From positions 1,314,121 to 1,378,120 of the forward strand of contig NZ_BQXC01000001.1 of the NCBI RefSeq assembly GCF_022836435.1: DNA of 64,000 bases. The letters are read 5' to 3'. Position 1 is the stretch's first letter; each line of letters opens with the position of its first letter. The stretch comes from Nitrosomonas sp. PY1 (lineage in GTDB: Bacteria; Pseudomonadota; Gammaproteobacteria; Burkholderiales; Nitrosomonadaceae). A program made the position numbers and the translations under genes. A model generated the notes under the pieces. The model did no database searches. It worked only from the letters and a program-made list of their open reading frames with translations, and had not been told where the DNA came from. Below are positions 62,590 to 64,000 of this stretch, in pieces.

Positions 62590-63267
62590 TTAACGCTTGG
62601 AATTTTGAATTTTATCGTTGACGCCAGAGAGTACTCCGCTGGCAATCTTCCCTATAAGATCAGCCGTTGCGTGTACCAAACTAACACCTGTTTCGAATTG
62701 CGCTTGCCCTATTGAAGCAATTTGCTGTTTAAAGACTTCAAGCGTCTCTATCAGTTGCGAACCTACCGCAGTACCGTTATTTTTTGCATGCTGGCCTAAG
62801 TCATGCAGAATATCAGCAATCGGTCCTTTTGCCGCATTTGCAGTGTTATGCAATATATCCAAAAACAAGCTTTCCAGACTTTCCAGTTCAGAATGTGCTT
62901 GCTTTAATTCTTTCTCAGAAAATTTTTGAGTTTGACCAGCCGCTTCTTCCAGAGCTAGCTTAGAAGCTTGAGCAAAGCTTGCCAAAGCAGAATCTAAACC
63001 GGCGACAGCTTCGTGGATTTGTGATTTTGCGGTTTGCGTTTGATTGATAACATGCTGTAGTTGTTGCGTTGCACCATCATGAACACCTTGTATGATAGCG
63101 GTAATGATTCTCTGTAATGAAACCAAATCCAAATGATGCGCATTCATAGCATTCAGAGTCAAATGGCGCACTGTTTCTCGTGTATGTAATCCCTTCGCTA
63201 CAGCTTCTCGTACTTCTTCTTCCAATGCTTCAAGGTGGAAAGTATTATCAGCTTTATCATCCTTCAT
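62590..63267 (-). CDS. DUF6781-type helical protein
   Basis: A 225-residue, almost wholly alpha-helical soluble protein of unknown function. Amphipathic helices with many A/L/Q/E (LEEEVREAVAKGLHTRETVR, AGLDSALASFAQASKLALEE) and a long central coiled-coil-like run. The ending AHATADLIGKIASGVLSGV-like segment is typical of DUF6781 proteins I recall from ammonia oxidisers; it resembles phasin-like proteins in composition. It sits 39 bp upstream of serS on the same strand (serS is upstream in transcription). Confidence 0.65.
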   Translation of the reverse strand: MKDDKADNTFHLEALEEEVREAVAKGLHTRETVRHLTLNAMNAHHLDLVSLQRIITAIIQGVHDGATQQLQHVINQTQTAKSQIHEAVAGLDSALASFAQASKLALEEAAGQTQKFSEKELKQAHSELESLESLFLDILHNTANAAKGPIADILHDLGQHAKNNGTAVGSQLIETLEVFKQQIASIGQAQFETGVSLVHATADLIGKIASGVLSGVNDKIQNSKR

Positions 63268-63306
63268 GATTAGGAATCCTATATTGTATTGGCGTTTATC
63301 TTGTAC

Positions 63307-64000
<694 letters not shown>

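Overview
The window looks like chromosome of a betaproteobacterial ammonia oxidiser of the Nitrosomonas type. The strongest pointer is the small cytochrome c at 36567-36878, which reads like the Nitrosomonas c-552. The AT-rich housekeeping genes, the alaA-hom-thrC cluster and conserved small proteins such as DUF3579, DUF2782, DUF6781 and a BPSS1780-like membrane protein agree with that. Species cannot be fixed from the sequence alone. No rRNA, tRNA or CRISPR array was seen.

Layout. 1-2246: an Atm1-type ABC exporter gene cut by an intact IS1595-family element. 2247-2963: an AT-rich gap with clustered DnaA-box-like 9-mers. 2964-7005: alaA, hom, thrC (alanine and threonine synthesis). 7006-7848: debris, made of a GH114/PelA-like gene tail and an IS200-like element with an internally deleted transposase. 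7849-13664: polA, a LOG-family gene, a DUF2782 protein, thrB and a membrane protein. 13902-15095: cheZ and cheY behind a good FliA-type promoter. 15246-17255: a graveyard of an IS5 end, an IS3 end, a small dead RTX gene and an antitoxin-like scrap. 17256-22196: a 118-residue protein of unknown function followed by a 1523-residue RTX protein with an unusual N-terminal region, the best candidate for something undescribed.

22657-25056: a K-channel-like two-helix protein with an odd filter, then hpt, an MTA/MTI phosphorylase gene and def. 25391-27279: a lipoprotein gene split inside its lipobox by an intact IS5-family element. 27469-36461: sulfotransferase, ligA, DUF2914, Nudix, then a cell-wall and lipoate run (dac, dat, ybeD, lipB, lipA) and OsmC. 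36567-40926: cytochrome c, lipoprotein, DUF2130, aminopeptidase, DUF3579. 41205-46984: a complete CBA-type heavy-metal RND efflux operon. 47025-47211: a second, decayed IS200 transposase. 47378-54542: HD-GYP phosphodiesterase, ilvD, lgt, a PEP-CTERM protein, murA, a membrane protein. 54839-61727: argH, a fructosamine-kinase-like gene, pyrG, eno, ftsB, htpX. 61854-64000: a YSC84-like lipoprotein, a DUF6781 protein and the 3' part of serS.

Theme. Core metabolism is intact and compactly arranged, while five kinds of IS-related sequence have invaded the accessory gaps. Two insertions are recent enough that the target duplications are perfect and the split genes rejoin in frame; several others survive only as fragments. 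All product names come from motif recognition by reading, not from database searches.
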